Shown in pieces: positions 41,496-51,346 of a DNA stretch of 64,000 bases. Both the position numbers and the translations under genes were made by a program. Each line of letters begins with the position of its first letter. Position 1 is the first letter of the stretch. Below the pieces are notes generated by a model. That model was given only the letters and a program-made list of their open reading frames with translations, ran no database searches and was not told the DNA's origin. Source of the DNA: Shewanella insulae (GTDB lineage Bacteria > Pseudomonadota > Gammaproteobacteria > Enterobacterales > Shewanellaceae); the NCBI RefSeq assembly GCF_009831655.1, contig NZ_WRPA01000002.1:124001-188000 (forward strand). Direction: 5' to 3'.

Positions 41496-43169
41496 TCATT
41501 TGTGAATCTTAGCCAAGGCCGCAGCCTTTTCTGTGTAGTCGCCGTGACAATTACCACAGGTGAACTTGGCGGTACCCCATGGCATCTGATACTTGCCATC
41601 ATCGCTAAACTGTTTGGCATCAGGCGATAGGTCTAAGGTAAAGAGGTGAGACTTGATATCACCGAATACCACATCAGCATTGCCCAGTTTAGGCGCTGTC
41701 GTTACCGCACTCTTAGCCAGCTTAGGCATATGACAATCGGTACATTCGGCTATGGCACTGTGACCATATGAGCCGCCACCGTCGGCAAACGCCATGGTGT
41801 GACAATCGGTACAGGCCTTAACCGCGCCCATATGTAGGCCATCGCTGCTCTCTTGGTTCTTAGTCGACTTATGTGAGTCATGACAGGTAATACAGCTCAT
41901 GCCTTTCTTGGCCCCAATTTCATCGCCGGCTTTATATACACCGTGATCCTGTGGAACTACGCCTAAGAGTTCATCTGCCGTTTGATGATGCTGCGCCAAG
42001 CCACCTTTGGCGATGATGCGACCACCTACTTTGCTGCCGTTAGGATAGCTATCATTGTACTTGCTGACGAAAGAGGGATAATCCTTCTCACCATCTCGGG
42101 TATGGCATTCGGCACAGGTCACCGCCTTACCGTAGGCCATGTCATCGGCAAGGAACTCCTCAGTCGTGCGCGCACTGGCTATCTTGGTGATATTATCCTT
42201 CGAAGGTGCCTTGACGTGGAAACTACCCGCCCCATGGCAAGCCTCACACTGAATACCCTGCTCTGCAAAAGTACCGTTCATGCCGGGTAAATTGTCTTGC
42301 CGATCAGGATTACGACTGTCACCACCGGCAACATCTGTGGTGCGCTTCCACCCCGTGGTATGACAATTACCGCAGCTATATTTGTAGTCAAATTCGCTGG
42401 TCTTATAGTCCCCCATGACATTGGCATCGGCGGGGTGATTATCGGGCACATTCAGCTCGCCCTCGGCGTTACGAATGTTGTATTGAACATCCTTACCCGT
42501 CACTATGTAACCGTCTTTATCCAGCCAGCGCATTTTCCAATGATAGCCACCCACCACATAGCTGACTTCATCATAGCTGCTAGGCGCACCTAGGGTATTG
42601 TTTGGCGTCGAGTCGACCAGGAGATCTATCGCGCCAGTAATCGTCGTTTCTGGCGTATAGGGGAAACTTGGCTGCGCACCATCACTGATCTTTTGAATCT
42701 TAAAGTTATGCCCCGACTTAGAGAAGGAGGCATGCTGCTCGCTATGACAACCGGCGCAGGCGGCCGACCCCACATAGGCCAAGGCCTCAGGTTCAGGCAA
42801 TGCCTCAACCGTCACAGTGACCTCACCGATCGCCTCATCCGAGCCATCGGTAATGGTGTAATTAAACTTAACCTCTCCTGCCGAGGTTCCCGCAGTAAAC
42901 TCAAGCTTACCCTCTTTGATGACCACACTGTCGCTGCTGACCGATACTATGGAGAGCGTATCGCCATCGGCATCGGTATCGTTAGCCAGTACATCTATGC
43001 TGACCATTTCTGAAACTGTCACCATTGCGCTATCGGCTAGGGCAACGGGAGCATTATTCTCTTCAACGGGTGGGGGAGTTATGGTTTCATCATTGTCGCT
43101 ACCACATGCCACTAACATGGATATCATGCTAGCGAGCAATAGCTTTTTACATGGAATTTGGTTGCTCAT
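41496..43169 (-). CDS. Octaheme c-type cytochrome lipoprotein with cadherin-like N-terminus
   Basis: 557 residues. A lipobox LVAC with C22 makes it a lipoprotein. Residues about 38-125 form a cadherin/VCBS-type beta domain (NAPVALADSAMVTVSE, then LANDTDADGDTLSI). The rest carries eight CXXCH heme sites: CAGCH, CGNCH, CEACH, CAECH, CITCH, CTDCH, CTDCH and CGNCH. YVGSAACAGCHSEQHASF resembles the start of cytochrome c554-type multihaem domains. It is likely periplasmic or on the outer membrane and passes electrons; the acceptor is unknown. It follows a two-component pair in the same direction with a 195-bp gap holding a perfect inverted repeat. Confidence 0.9.
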   Translation of the reverse strand: MSNQIPCKKLLLASMISMLVACGSDNDETITPPPVEENNAPVALADSAMVTVSEMVSIDVLANDTDADGDTLSIVSVSSDSVVIKEGKLEFTAGTSAGEVKFNYTITDGSDEAIGEVTVTVEALPEPEALAYVGSAACAGCHSEQHASFSKSGHNFKIQKISDGAQPSFPYTPETTITGAIDLLVDSTPNNTLGAPSSYDEVSYVVGGYHWKMRWLDKDGYIVTGKDVQYNIRNAEGELNVPDNHPADANVMGDYKTSEFDYKYSCGNCHTTGWKRTTDVAGGDSRNPDRQDNLPGMNGTFAEQGIQCEACHGAGSFHVKAPSKDNITKIASARTTEEFLADDMAYGKAVTCAECHTRDGEKDYPSFVSKYNDSYPNGSKVGGRIIAKGGLAQHHQTADELLGVVPQDHGVYKAGDEIGAKKGMSCITCHDSHKSTKNQESSDGLHMGAVKACTDCHTMAFADGGGSYGHSAIAECTDCHMPKLAKSAVTTAPKLGNADVVFGDIKSHLFTLDLSPDAKQFSDDGKYQMPWGTAKFTCGNCHGDYTEKAAALAKIHK

Positions 43170-43288
43170 ATGTTCATCCTCTCGTGGCTTATGACAATCA
43201 CCAACTTTGCAGGGAGGGCGATTGATATGTCTCTTTGGACATGGTCACAGTATTTGCGACTTACCACTAAAGGGATAGATTAGGCGAT

Positions 43289-43313
43289 TTCACAATAGCC
43301 AGCCTATTGTGAA
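43289..43313. promoter_or_regulatory. Perfect 10-bp inverted repeat, candidate operator
   Basis: TTCACAATAG and its exact reverse complement CTATTGTGAA are separated by 5 nt. The site lies 120 bp upstream of the cytochrome start and 52 bp after the stop of the response regulator gene. The dyad fits a dimeric winged-helix regulator; the neighbouring regulator is the obvious candidate. It is not a CRP site, since the half-sites point the wrong way. Confidence 0.6.
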
Positions 43314-43364
43314 CTTTCCTTATCAGATTGATGATAAAGCCATGATTTTAATGAGTTATAACCA

Positions 43365-43997
43365 TCATGAAAGATTGTGATTTTGTAAAACAAATTGACC
43401 CGTTGTTGTAAGAATATAGATCTTGCTCTCATTTTGTTGCACCAGACCTGCCTTCTTTAATTGGCGCAGATGAAAGTTAAACTTAGTGTGATCCTCTACG
43501 CCCACTAAACGACAAAGATCCATGAATTTAAGCTGCTTATGAGTGCCTAGCTGTTTGAGCGTCATACGCCTCAAGGGATTTGCCAGGGCCGCATAAACAC
43601 TATCGGGATCGATATCGGCAGCCGACTTCAATAACTGCTTCTCGGCAATGCTGCGTTTGATACTCATCAGTAATTCACCGGCATTGAAGGGCTTGGTCAT
43701 CACGCTATCGGCGCCTTTTTTCATGGCATCGACCGCTGTATCGACGGTAGCATAGGCAGTGATAATAATGACGGCAATAAAAGGGTTTAGCTGGCGTAGA
43801 TTAGAGATAGCCTCAACCCCAGTTATTCCAGGCATCAGCAGATCCAATAGGGCGATGTCGAAGCAATGATGTTCGCAGGCAGAAATCGCCGCCTCCGCGC
43901 ATTCGACGGCAACGATCTGGTGTCCTTCTAACTCCAATATATCCACCATATTGGTACGCAAGTCTGCATCATCTTCAGCAATTAAAACGTTCGCCAT
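43365..43997 (-). CDS. Response regulator with ArsR-like winged-helix output
   Basis: 210 residues. Residues 1-120 are a receiver domain: acidic pocket D9/D10 in IAEDDAD, phosphoacceptor D52 in LLDLLMPG, a conserved Thr in IIITAYA and Lys in MTKPF. The output domain (about 131-210) is not OmpR, NarL or NtrC type but ArsR-like: VYAALANPLRRMTLKQL, KFMDLCRLVGVEDHTKFNFHLRQLKKAGLV and a winged end YILTTTGQFV. This pairing is unusual in gammaproteobacteria. Its ATG overlaps the kinase stop (TAATG), so the pair is translationally coupled. Confidence 0.88.
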   Translation of the reverse strand: MANVLIAEDDADLRTNMVDILELEGHQIVAVECAEAAISACEHHCFDIALLDLLMPGITGVEAISNLRQLNPFIAVIIITAYATVDTAVDAMKKGADSVMTKPFNAGELLMSIKRSIAEKQLLKSAADIDPDSVYAALANPLRRMTLKQLGTHKQLKFMDLCRLVGVEDHTKFNFHLRQLKKAGLVQQNESKIYILTTTGQFVLQNHNLS

Positions 43998-45388
43998 TAT
44001 GCTTGTTCCTCAAAAACAATCGATATCTGAGTGCCCTGCCCCGGTTGGCTTTCGATGCGCATGGTGCCGCGATGCGCCCTGACGATCGACTCACAGATGG
44101 CCAATCCCAATCCTGTGCCCTTACCTATCGCCTTGGTGGAATAGAAAGGTTCCAGGGCGCGGGCACGGCAGGCCTCGTCCATCCCCAATCCCTCATCCTT
44201 CACCGTCAGCGCAATACCTGTATCGCATTGCACTGCCTCGACATAGATCTTGCCGCCCTTATCGCTGGCATCCATGGCATTGTTAAGCAGGTTAATCAGT
44301 AACTCTTCCAGCTTAATTTTCTGCCCCATGATCTTCAGCCCATGGGCACAATCGACCCTGATATCGAACTCTCTTTGCTTATGGGACAAGAGTTTAATCG
44401 CCGAACCTATCACCTCGACCAGCCTCACCCGTGTCGCCTCCTCCGATGCAGGGCGGGCATAGGCTAACAACTCCCGACTGATCTCGGCGGCGCGATTGAT
44501 GCCTAGGCGCACTCGCTGCATATACTCTTTCTGAGCGGGATCCTGCGATGGATACTTTCGCTCCAATAGATCCAGCGCCAGCGTGGAGGAGGCCAGCGGG
44601 TTATTGATCTCATGGGCCACCCCCATGGCAAGCTGTCCTATCGCCTTATATTTATCTGTCTCCACCGCTCGTTTCAGCTTGGCCTCTGTCTGTTGCTCCC
44701 GCTCAATATCAAAAATTTTGAGTGCCTTAAACAGAGTGACGAGCACCAGGCCGCTAGCCAGAGTACGCAGCACAGGAATCGACATATGCAAGTCGGTGGC
44801 AACCAGACCCGCGAGTATGCCGTAAAGCCATAATCCCCCACCAGTGGCCACAAAGTATTGCCCATAGTCATGTCGTTCTCGTAGCAGGCCATAGCCATAT
44901 ATCGCCATCCCACAACCGGCAAGAAAGGCACTACCAAACCCCAACAACAAACGTGTGTAGTAAGAGGCCTCGGCAAACATCTCATCGGTTAGTTCCAGCG
45001 AGGTAGAGAAGCGTACAACCGATACCAGATAGGCCAACAAGATAAGCCAGATCACACCATGGCCGATACGAGCAATGCGCCGGGATAAGGTAGAGAAGAG
45101 TAGCCAGGCAAATACCATTAAGCTGGCGAAGGAGAGTGCTAACTTGAGTAGTCTCAGCCACTCCACCAACACCTGATATTGCCGTGAAATGCCGTCGGCA
45201 AACAGAATCACATATAGCTCGGACCACTCATGAAAGGCATGGGTAAAGCCAAATAGGGCGAGCGCCCACAGCGTGGGGGAGATAGTGAGTTGACTGTACT
45301 TAAAGTTACGAAATACGACGACACAGCCGATGGAGAAGAACACCAGACCGTAGAAGAGATAGATGTTGAACACTATGAAGGTCGCCAT
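43997..45388 (-). CDS. Membrane histidine kinase, polytopic sensor
   Basis: 463 residues. The first 225 form about seven transmembrane helices with short loops and no large periplasmic domain, so the signal is probably membrane or redox related. Then come a short coiled-coil linker (EREQQTEAKLKRAVETDKYK), the HisKA box AMGVAHEINNPLASS with H259, and an HATPase domain with N-box LLINLLNNAMDAS, G1 VKDEGLGMD and G2 GKGTGLGLAICESI. NtrB/HupT-like catalytic core. It starts the three-gene block with the response regulator and octaheme cytochrome. Confidence 0.9.
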   Translation of the reverse strand: MATFIVFNIYLFYGLVFFSIGCVVVFRNFKYSQLTISPTLWALALFGFTHAFHEWSELYVILFADGISRQYQVLVEWLRLLKLALSFASLMVFAWLLFSTLSRRIARIGHGVIWLILLAYLVSVVRFSTSLELTDEMFAEASYYTRLLLGFGSAFLAGCGMAIYGYGLLRERHDYGQYFVATGGGLWLYGILAGLVATDLHMSIPVLRTLASGLVLVTLFKALKIFDIEREQQTEAKLKRAVETDKYKAIGQLAMGVAHEINNPLASSTLALDLLERKYPSQDPAQKEYMQRVRLGINRAAEISRELLAYARPASEEATRVRLVEVIGSAIKLLSHKQREFDIRVDCAHGLKIMGQKIKLEELLINLLNNAMDASDKGGKIYVEAVQCDTGIALTVKDEGLGMDEACRARALEPFYSTKAIGKGTGLGLAICESIVRAHRGTMRIESQPGQGTQISIVFEEQA

Positions 45389-45464
45389 GACCAGACTTTA
45401 ACACCGGCTCAACATGACTTGCCGTGACCCCCTAGACAATATCGCAGCAAGTTTATCCCAGTGA

Positions 45465-45490
45465 CAAAAAAGCCACCCTAGGGTGGCTTT
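45465..45490 (-). terminator. Rho-independent terminator after murA
   Basis: AAAGCCACCC and GGGTGGCTTT pair around TA; on the minus strand T-run follows. It closes the mlaF-murA run and separates it from the cytochrome/two-component block. Confidence 0.92.
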
Positions 45491-45507
45491 CGATGATGAA
45501 GTTAAGT

Positions 45508-46776
<1,269 letters not shown>

Positions 46777-46782
46777 CTAGCC

Positions 46783-47034
46783 TTACATGTTGAAGATTTT
46801 TTCACGCTTCCACTGCGTAGGGGTAAAGGCATTGATAGTGATGGCATGCAGCGCCCCACTGGTCACATGTTCCATCAAAGGGCCGTAGATCATCTGCTGC
46901 TGCTTGACGCGGCTCACACCGTCGAAACACTCACCGACGGCAACAATCTTATAGTGTGTCCCATCCTGGCTCACGTGTACTTCATCTAGTGCCAGCGCTT
47001 GGCTAAGCAGCTGTTCAATCTCATTGCATTCCAT
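46783..47034 (-). CDS. ibaG: BolA-family protein IbaG
   Basis: 83 residues. VSQDGTHYKIVAVGECFDG and the VKQQQMIYGPLMEHVTSGAL stretch followed by HAITINAFTP give the BolA fold and its conserved His. IbaG (YrbA) binds monothiol glutaredoxin with an Fe-S cluster and is linked to acid stress and envelope integrity. Its place between mlaB and murA matches E. coli. Confidence 0.94.
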   Translation of the reverse strand: MECNEIEQLLSQALALDEVHVSQDGTHYKIVAVGECFDGVSRVKQQQMIYGPLMEHVTSGALHAITINAFTPTQWKREKIFNM

Positions 47035-47049
47035 AAACGGATAACCCTT

Positions 47050-47343
47050 TTATTTGGCTTCTTCGATGAAGAAGTCTTGTAAATCATATAAATCTATTAA
47101 CTTTTTCAGTTGCTGCGGCGGATTGCAGAGCATCAGGGGCTTACTCTTGGCCTGCCGCTCTGCGACCAGATGCAACAGGAGGGCGACGCCGGCGCTATCG
47201 CTATAGGACACGCCTGAGAGATCCAGTCGCTCACAGGCGCCATTGAGCAGTGTCTCTAGCCTTGGCCAGAGCTCCACCACCGCCGCCTGGGACAGCTCGC
47301 CATTGACCTGACAGTGCCCCGCCTCCTGATTAAAGGCCAGCAT
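47050..47343 (-). CDS. mlaB: STAS-domain protein MlaB
   Basis: 97 residues, a single STAS domain with LDLSGVSYSDSAGVALLLHL carrying the conserved Ser/Thr loop. MlaB binds and stabilises the MlaF ATPase of the MlaFEDB phospholipid transporter on the cytosolic face. Its start overlaps the mlaC stop by 1 nt. Confidence 0.9.
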   Translation of the reverse strand: MLAFNQEAGHCQVNGELSQAAVVELWPRLETLLNGACERLDLSGVSYSDSAGVALLLHLVAERQAKSKPLMLCNPPQQLKKLIDLYDLQDFFIEEAK

Positions 47344-47996
47344 TATAGCTTAGTCCCCTTGTTAACCAAGCTGATATGGTTATTTGTATGAGTCTCTAGC
47401 TCTTTGATCACCGCATCTATGCCATTCTGGCGGATAAGGTTAGAGATCTCCGCACTCTTAGAGGAGAGCAGGCTTACCCCTTCTGCCACCAGGTCGAATG
47501 CCTTCCAGCTATCGTCTTTCAAGCGACGCACCCTGAAGATCAGCTTGATGGGTGGACGTCCCTGCTCGATGATCTGCACATTGACATCCACCATCTTCTC
47601 GCCCTCGAACCCCTTAGCCGGCGCGAACTGCACCTGCTGGTCCGTGTACTCGGTAAAAGCCTGGGCATAGGTGGCGATCAGGTAACTCCTAAACGCCTCG
47701 GCGAAACGCTCGCGCTGATCCGGCGTACTCTGACGCAAGTAGGGCCCCATCACCTTATAGGAGGCATACTTATAATCTATGTAAGGCATCAACTCGTCAG
47801 AGACTATCACCTTAAGATGGTCTGGATTGGCCTGAATTGTGGCAAAATCCTGATGAAAACGGGCAAAAGTCTTGTTGGCCACAGATTCCACCAAGGCATA
47901 GGGGTCCCTGGTGTTGACCGATATATCCTCGGCACTTACCAGATTGCTAACCAGCAACACCATGGAGGAGAAGAGCACTTGCAACAACTGTTTCAT
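47343..47996 (-). CDS. mlaC: Periplasmic phospholipid-binding protein MlaC
   Basis: 217 residues with a signal peptide (about 1-22, LFSSMVLLVSNLVSA). The Tol_Tol_Ttg2 fold is shown by YKVMGPYLRQSTPDQRERFAEAF with YLIATYAQAFTEYT, and VRRLKDDSWKAFDLVAEGVSLL. MlaC ferries phospholipid between the outer-membrane MlaA complex and MlaFEDB. Confidence 0.94.
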   Translation of the reverse strand: MKQLLQVLFSSMVLLVSNLVSAEDISVNTRDPYALVESVANKTFARFHQDFATIQANPDHLKVIVSDELMPYIDYKYASYKVMGPYLRQSTPDQRERFAEAFRSYLIATYAQAFTEYTDQQVQFAPAKGFEGEKMVDVNVQIIEQGRPPIKLIFRVRRLKDDSWKAFDLVAEGVSLLSSKSAEISNLIRQNGIDAVIKELETHTNNHISLVNKGTKL

Positions 47997-48007
47997 ATTC
48001 GTCCCTA

Positions 48008-48487
48008 TTAATTTTCTTTAGACTTCATACTGTATAAGAACTGGCCGATGAGATCTTCGAGCACTAAGGCTGAGTGAGTATCGTCGATACGATCGCCATC
48101 TTTGAGCATGGCAATATCGTCCATCACGAAGCCTGGCGTCAGCCCCAAAAACTGCTCACCCAGCAGACCCGAGGTCAAGATAGACAGGCTACTAGTCTCG
48201 GGGAACTGATCGTATTGCTTATCCATGGCCAGCTCGACCACTGCCACCAACTCCTCTGGATCCAGGCTGATGTTCGTCACTCGGCCAACAACCACACCGC
48301 CCACCTTGACCGGGGAACGCACCTTGAGACCACCCACATTGGTGAACTTGGCATACAGGGTGTAATGGCTCTGACCAGGCTTCACCTCGACATTGGCCAC
48401 GTTGAACACCAATACCAGAAAGGCCATCAGGCCCGACAGAATAAACAAGCCAACTAATAGTTCAATTTTTCGAGTCAACATACTCAA
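48008..48487 (-). CDS. mlaD: MCE-domain protein MlaD
   Basis: 159 residues: one N-terminal transmembrane helix (about 9-29) and an MCE domain (YTLYAKFTNVGGLKVRSPVK, GVVVGRVTNISL, LSILTSGLLGEQFLGL). MlaD forms a hexameric ring in the periplasm through which lipid passes. It follows mlaE after an unusually long 65-nt spacer for this operon. Confidence 0.95.
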   Translation of the reverse strand: MSMLTRKIELLVGLFILSGLMAFLVLVFNVANVEVKPGQSHYTLYAKFTNVGGLKVRSPVKVGGVVVGRVTNISLDPEELVAVVELAMDKQYDQFPETSSLSILTSGLLGEQFLGLTPGFVMDDIAMLKDGDRIDDTHSALVLEDLIGQFLYSMKSKEN

Positions 48488-48552
48488 TTACCACTCAGTT
48501 CTATACATACCACGACGGCAAATATATAGGTTTATCCATAAACAAAATTTAA

Positions 48553-49338
48553 TCAGCGGCCAAACATCATGGCCGTTAACAGGAAGTCCAGCGCCAACAC
48601 CGCCAGGCTGGACTGCACCACGGTTTGTGTGGTCGCCCGGCTGATGCCCTCGGGATTTGGGATCACATGGTAGCCGCGATACAGGGCTATCCAGGTCACC
48701 ACTACGGCAAATACCAGGCTCTTGATCAGACAGTTCACTATGTCCTGACGCCACTCCACCGAGGCCTGCAGGATAGACCAGAAGCTGCCGCTGTCGATCC
48801 CCTTCCATTCCACCCCGACCAGATGGCCACCATATATACCCACGGCGGTGAACATCAACGCCAGTAGCGGCAGGCTGATCACCCCGGCCCAGAAGCGCGG
48901 CGCGATCACCTGACGCAGGGGATCGATTGCCATCATCTCCAGGCTGGAGAGCTGCTCTGTGCTCTTCATCAAGCCTATCTCGGCGGTGAGCGCCGAGCCG
49001 GCGCGTCCGGCAAACAGCAGCGCGGTCACTACAGGCCCCAACTCACGTAGCAGACTGAGCGCCACCATGGGGCCCAGGCTGTCTTCGGTGCCAAACCCAA
49101 CCAGAATATTATAGCCCTGTAGCGCCAACACCATGCCGATGAAGAGACCTGAGACCAGGATTATCACCATGGACTGCACACCTATCACGTACAGCTGCCG
49201 GATCAGCAGCGGCGTGCCCTTACGCACCCTGGGCACCTTGGCGATGGCGCCCCACAACATGAGTCCGGCGCGCCCCAGGCCAGTGACACTATCGATCGCA
49301 CCACGACCTAAGCGGGCGATTTGATCAATCACGCTCAC
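48553..49338 (-). CDS. mlaE: ABC transporter permease MlaE
   Basis: 261 residues with about five transmembrane segments, MlaE/DUF140 family. [36 protein letters not shown] and the [21 protein letters not shown] coupling stretch are conserved. It is the inner-membrane core of the retrograde phospholipid transporter. Its start overlaps the mlaF stop by 14 nt. Confidence 0.96.
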   Translation of the reverse strand: MSVIDQIARLGRGAIDSVTGLGRAGLMLWGAIAKVPRVRKGTPLLIRQLYVIGVQSMVIILVSGLFIGMVLALQGYNILVGFGTEDSLGPMVALSLLRELGPVVTALLFAGRAGSALTAEIGLMKSTEQLSSLEMMAIDPLRQVIAPRFWAGVISLPLLALMFTAVGIYGGHLVGVEWKGIDSGSFWSILQASVEWRQDIVNCLIKSLVFAVVVTWIALYRGYHVIPNPEGISRATTQTVVQSSLAVLALDFLLTAMMFGR

Positions 49339-50134
49339 CTAACATCTCCTTCTGGTAATCCTGGGCGGGAAAATGAAACGGCACGGGCCCGTCGGGCTCG
49401 CCGCCGATAAACTGTTTCAGCTTAGGGTTGTCAGCCGCCTTCAACTCGGCAGGCGTGCCATGGGCAATCACCTTCTTGTCGGCCAGCACATAGACATAGT
49501 CGGCGATGCCCAGCACCTCTTGCACATCGTGGGACACCACCACAGAGGTGAGACTGAGGGCATCGCTCAGCTCGCGGATCAGCTTCACCAGCACCCCCAT
49601 GGAGATGGGGTCCTGACCGGCGAAGGGCTCATCGTAGAGCACCAGCTCGGGCTCCAGAGCTATGGCACGGGCCAGGGCTGCACGTCGCTGCATGCCGCCG
49701 GAGAGTTCGCTCGGCATCATCTGCGCCGCGCCTCTGAGCCCCACGGCCTCGAGCTTCATCAACACGATGCGGCGAATGATCGCCTCGGGCAGATCCGAGT
49801 GTTCCCGCAGGGCAAAAGCCACGTTGTCGAACACATTCATGTCGGTAAACAGGGCGCCGCTTTGAAACAACATGCTCATGCGCTTACGCAGGGCAAACAG
49901 CTCGCTGCGATTGCACTTATGCACGTCTATGCCGTCGACCTTAATGATGCCCGAGTCCGGACGCAGCTGACCACCAATCAGCTTAAGCAGTGTGGTCTTG
50001 CCTATGCCGCTTGGGCCCATGATGGCGGTCACCTTTCCTCTGGGTATGGTAAGGCTGACATCGTCATAGATAACATGGCTACCACGACTGAAGGCTAGGT
50101 GGCTGATCTCCACCAAAGGTTGCACGTGTTCCAT
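49325..50134 (-). CDS. mlaF: ABC transporter ATPase MlaF
   Basis: 269 residues from the ATG at 50134, the E. coli MlaF length; an in-frame ATG at 50188 would add 18 residues, and neither has a clear ribosome site. Walker [17 protein letters not shown], signature [15 protein letters not shown], Walker [15 protein letters not shown] and the H-loop [10 protein letters not shown] are all present. First gene of mlaFEDCB-ibaG-murA, divergent from the yrbG run across a 165-220 bp gap. Confidence 0.96.
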   Translation of the reverse strand: MEHVQPLVEISHLAFSRGSHVIYDDVSLTIPRGKVTAIMGPSGIGKTTLLKLIGGQLRPDSGIIKVDGIDVHKCNRSELFALRKRMSMLFQSGALFTDMNVFDNVAFALREHSDLPEAIIRRIVLMKLEAVGLRGAAQMMPSELSGGMQRRAALARAIALEPELVLYDEPFAGQDPISMGVLVKLIRELSDALSLTSVVVSHDVQEVLGIADYVYVLADKKVIAHGTPAELKAADNPKLKQFIGGEPDGPVPFHFPAQDYQKEMLGERD

Positions 50135-50353
50135 TGGCTCAGTTTCACCCTTTGCTTGGTTGTCATGACTTAGCGATTGATGACTCATAACGGGACCTAA
50201 TGCATTCCATGGTAAGGCGGCAGGAAAAGAGACAAATTGTACGAAATTGACGGATTGTGCACAACTGAATCGACACTATCTTTGCGCAATACTTTCAATT
50301 TTGTTCAAATCCAGCGAAAATGCGCGGCAGACTCTTAAACAAAAAGATTTTCA

Positions 50354-51313
50354 ATGCTATTTAATATTTTCTTACTGATTGCTGGTTTGGGTGCCCTTGT
50401 CTGGAGTGCCGACAAGTTTGTCTTCGGCGCCGCGGCATTTGCCCGTAATCTTGGCCTGCCTCCCATGCTAATTGGCCTCACCATAGTTGCCATGGGCAGT
50501 TCGGCTCCGGAAATGTTTGTGGCAGCCACAGCCTCCCTCGAAGGCATGACAGACACGGCCATAGGTAACGTGCTGGGTTCCAACGTTGCCAACATCACGC
50601 TGATCCTGGGAATCACCGCGCTCCTTGGCGCAATCTCGGTAAGCTCACAGACACTCAAGCGCGAAATCCCTATGATGCTTGGTGCCACGGCACTGGCGGG
50701 TTACTTTCTGCATGACGGCCAGCTGACCCGCATAGAGGGACTGGTACTGATGGCACTCTTCTTCTCCCTCATGGGGTACCTCATCTGGCATGCGATCTCC
50801 AACAAGGAAAGAGATCCGCTGATCGATGAGGCCGAGAGCGAGGTGCCTAAAGATGTACCCACCCCCAAGGCGATCCTCTGGCTCGTGGTCGGTATTGTGC
50901 TGCTGCCACTATCTGCCGACTGGATGGTGCAGGGCGCCGTGGGTATCGCCAAGGCCTTCCATATGTCAGACTTAGTCATCGGCCTGACCATTATCGCCGT
51001 CGGCACCAGCCTGCCGGAACTGGCAGCCTGTGTGGCAGGTGTACTGAAGAAAGAAGACGATCTGGCCATAGGCAACGTGGTTGGCTCTAACCTGTTTAAC
51101 ATTCTTGCGGTATTGGCACTGCCCGCCCTTATCGCCCCAGGTGCGGTGGATGCCGCCGCCAGCAGTCGCGACTTTTACATGGTGATGGCAACCAGTGTTG
51201 CCCTGGCCATACTGATTTTATTAACCGGCAAAGCCCGCCAACTACGCCCTTGGCATGGCGGCGTGTTATTAGCGACTTTTATCGCGTACCAAGTCACGCT
51301 TTTCCTATCCTAA
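50354..51313 (+). CDS. yrbG: Ca2+/Na+ antiporter family protein YrbG
   Basis: 319 residues, about ten transmembrane helices in two inverted halves. Each half carries the CaCA alpha repeat: AMGSSAPEMFVAATAS with GNVLGSNVANITLILG, and AVGTSLPELAACVAG with GNVVGSNLFNILAVLA. The acidic residues of both repeats are intact, so cation exchange is likely. First gene of the kds-lpt-rpoN run, as in E. coli. Confidence 0.94.
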   Translation: MLFNIFLLIAGLGALVWSADKFVFGAAAFARNLGLPPMLIGLTIVAMGSSAPEMFVAATASLEGMTDTAIGNVLGSNVANITLILGITALLGAISVSSQTLKREIPMMLGATALAGYFLHDGQLTRIEGLVLMALFFSLMGYLIWHAISNKERDPLIDEAESEVPKDVPTPKAILWLVVGIVLLPLSADWMVQGAVGIAKAFHMSDLVIGLTIIAVGTSLPELAACVAGVLKKEDDLAIGNVVGSNLFNILAVLALPALIAPGAVDAAASSRDFYMVMATSVALAILILLTGKARQLRPWHGGVLLATFIAYQVTLFLS

Positions 51314-51346
51314 TAACGTTTAGGCCGACAAAATAGAGAGAACAAG

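Noticed and set aside
43289..43313. CRP binding site
   Set aside because: The dyad contains TCACA and TGTGA but in the reverse order to the CRP consensus TGTGA-N6-TCACA.
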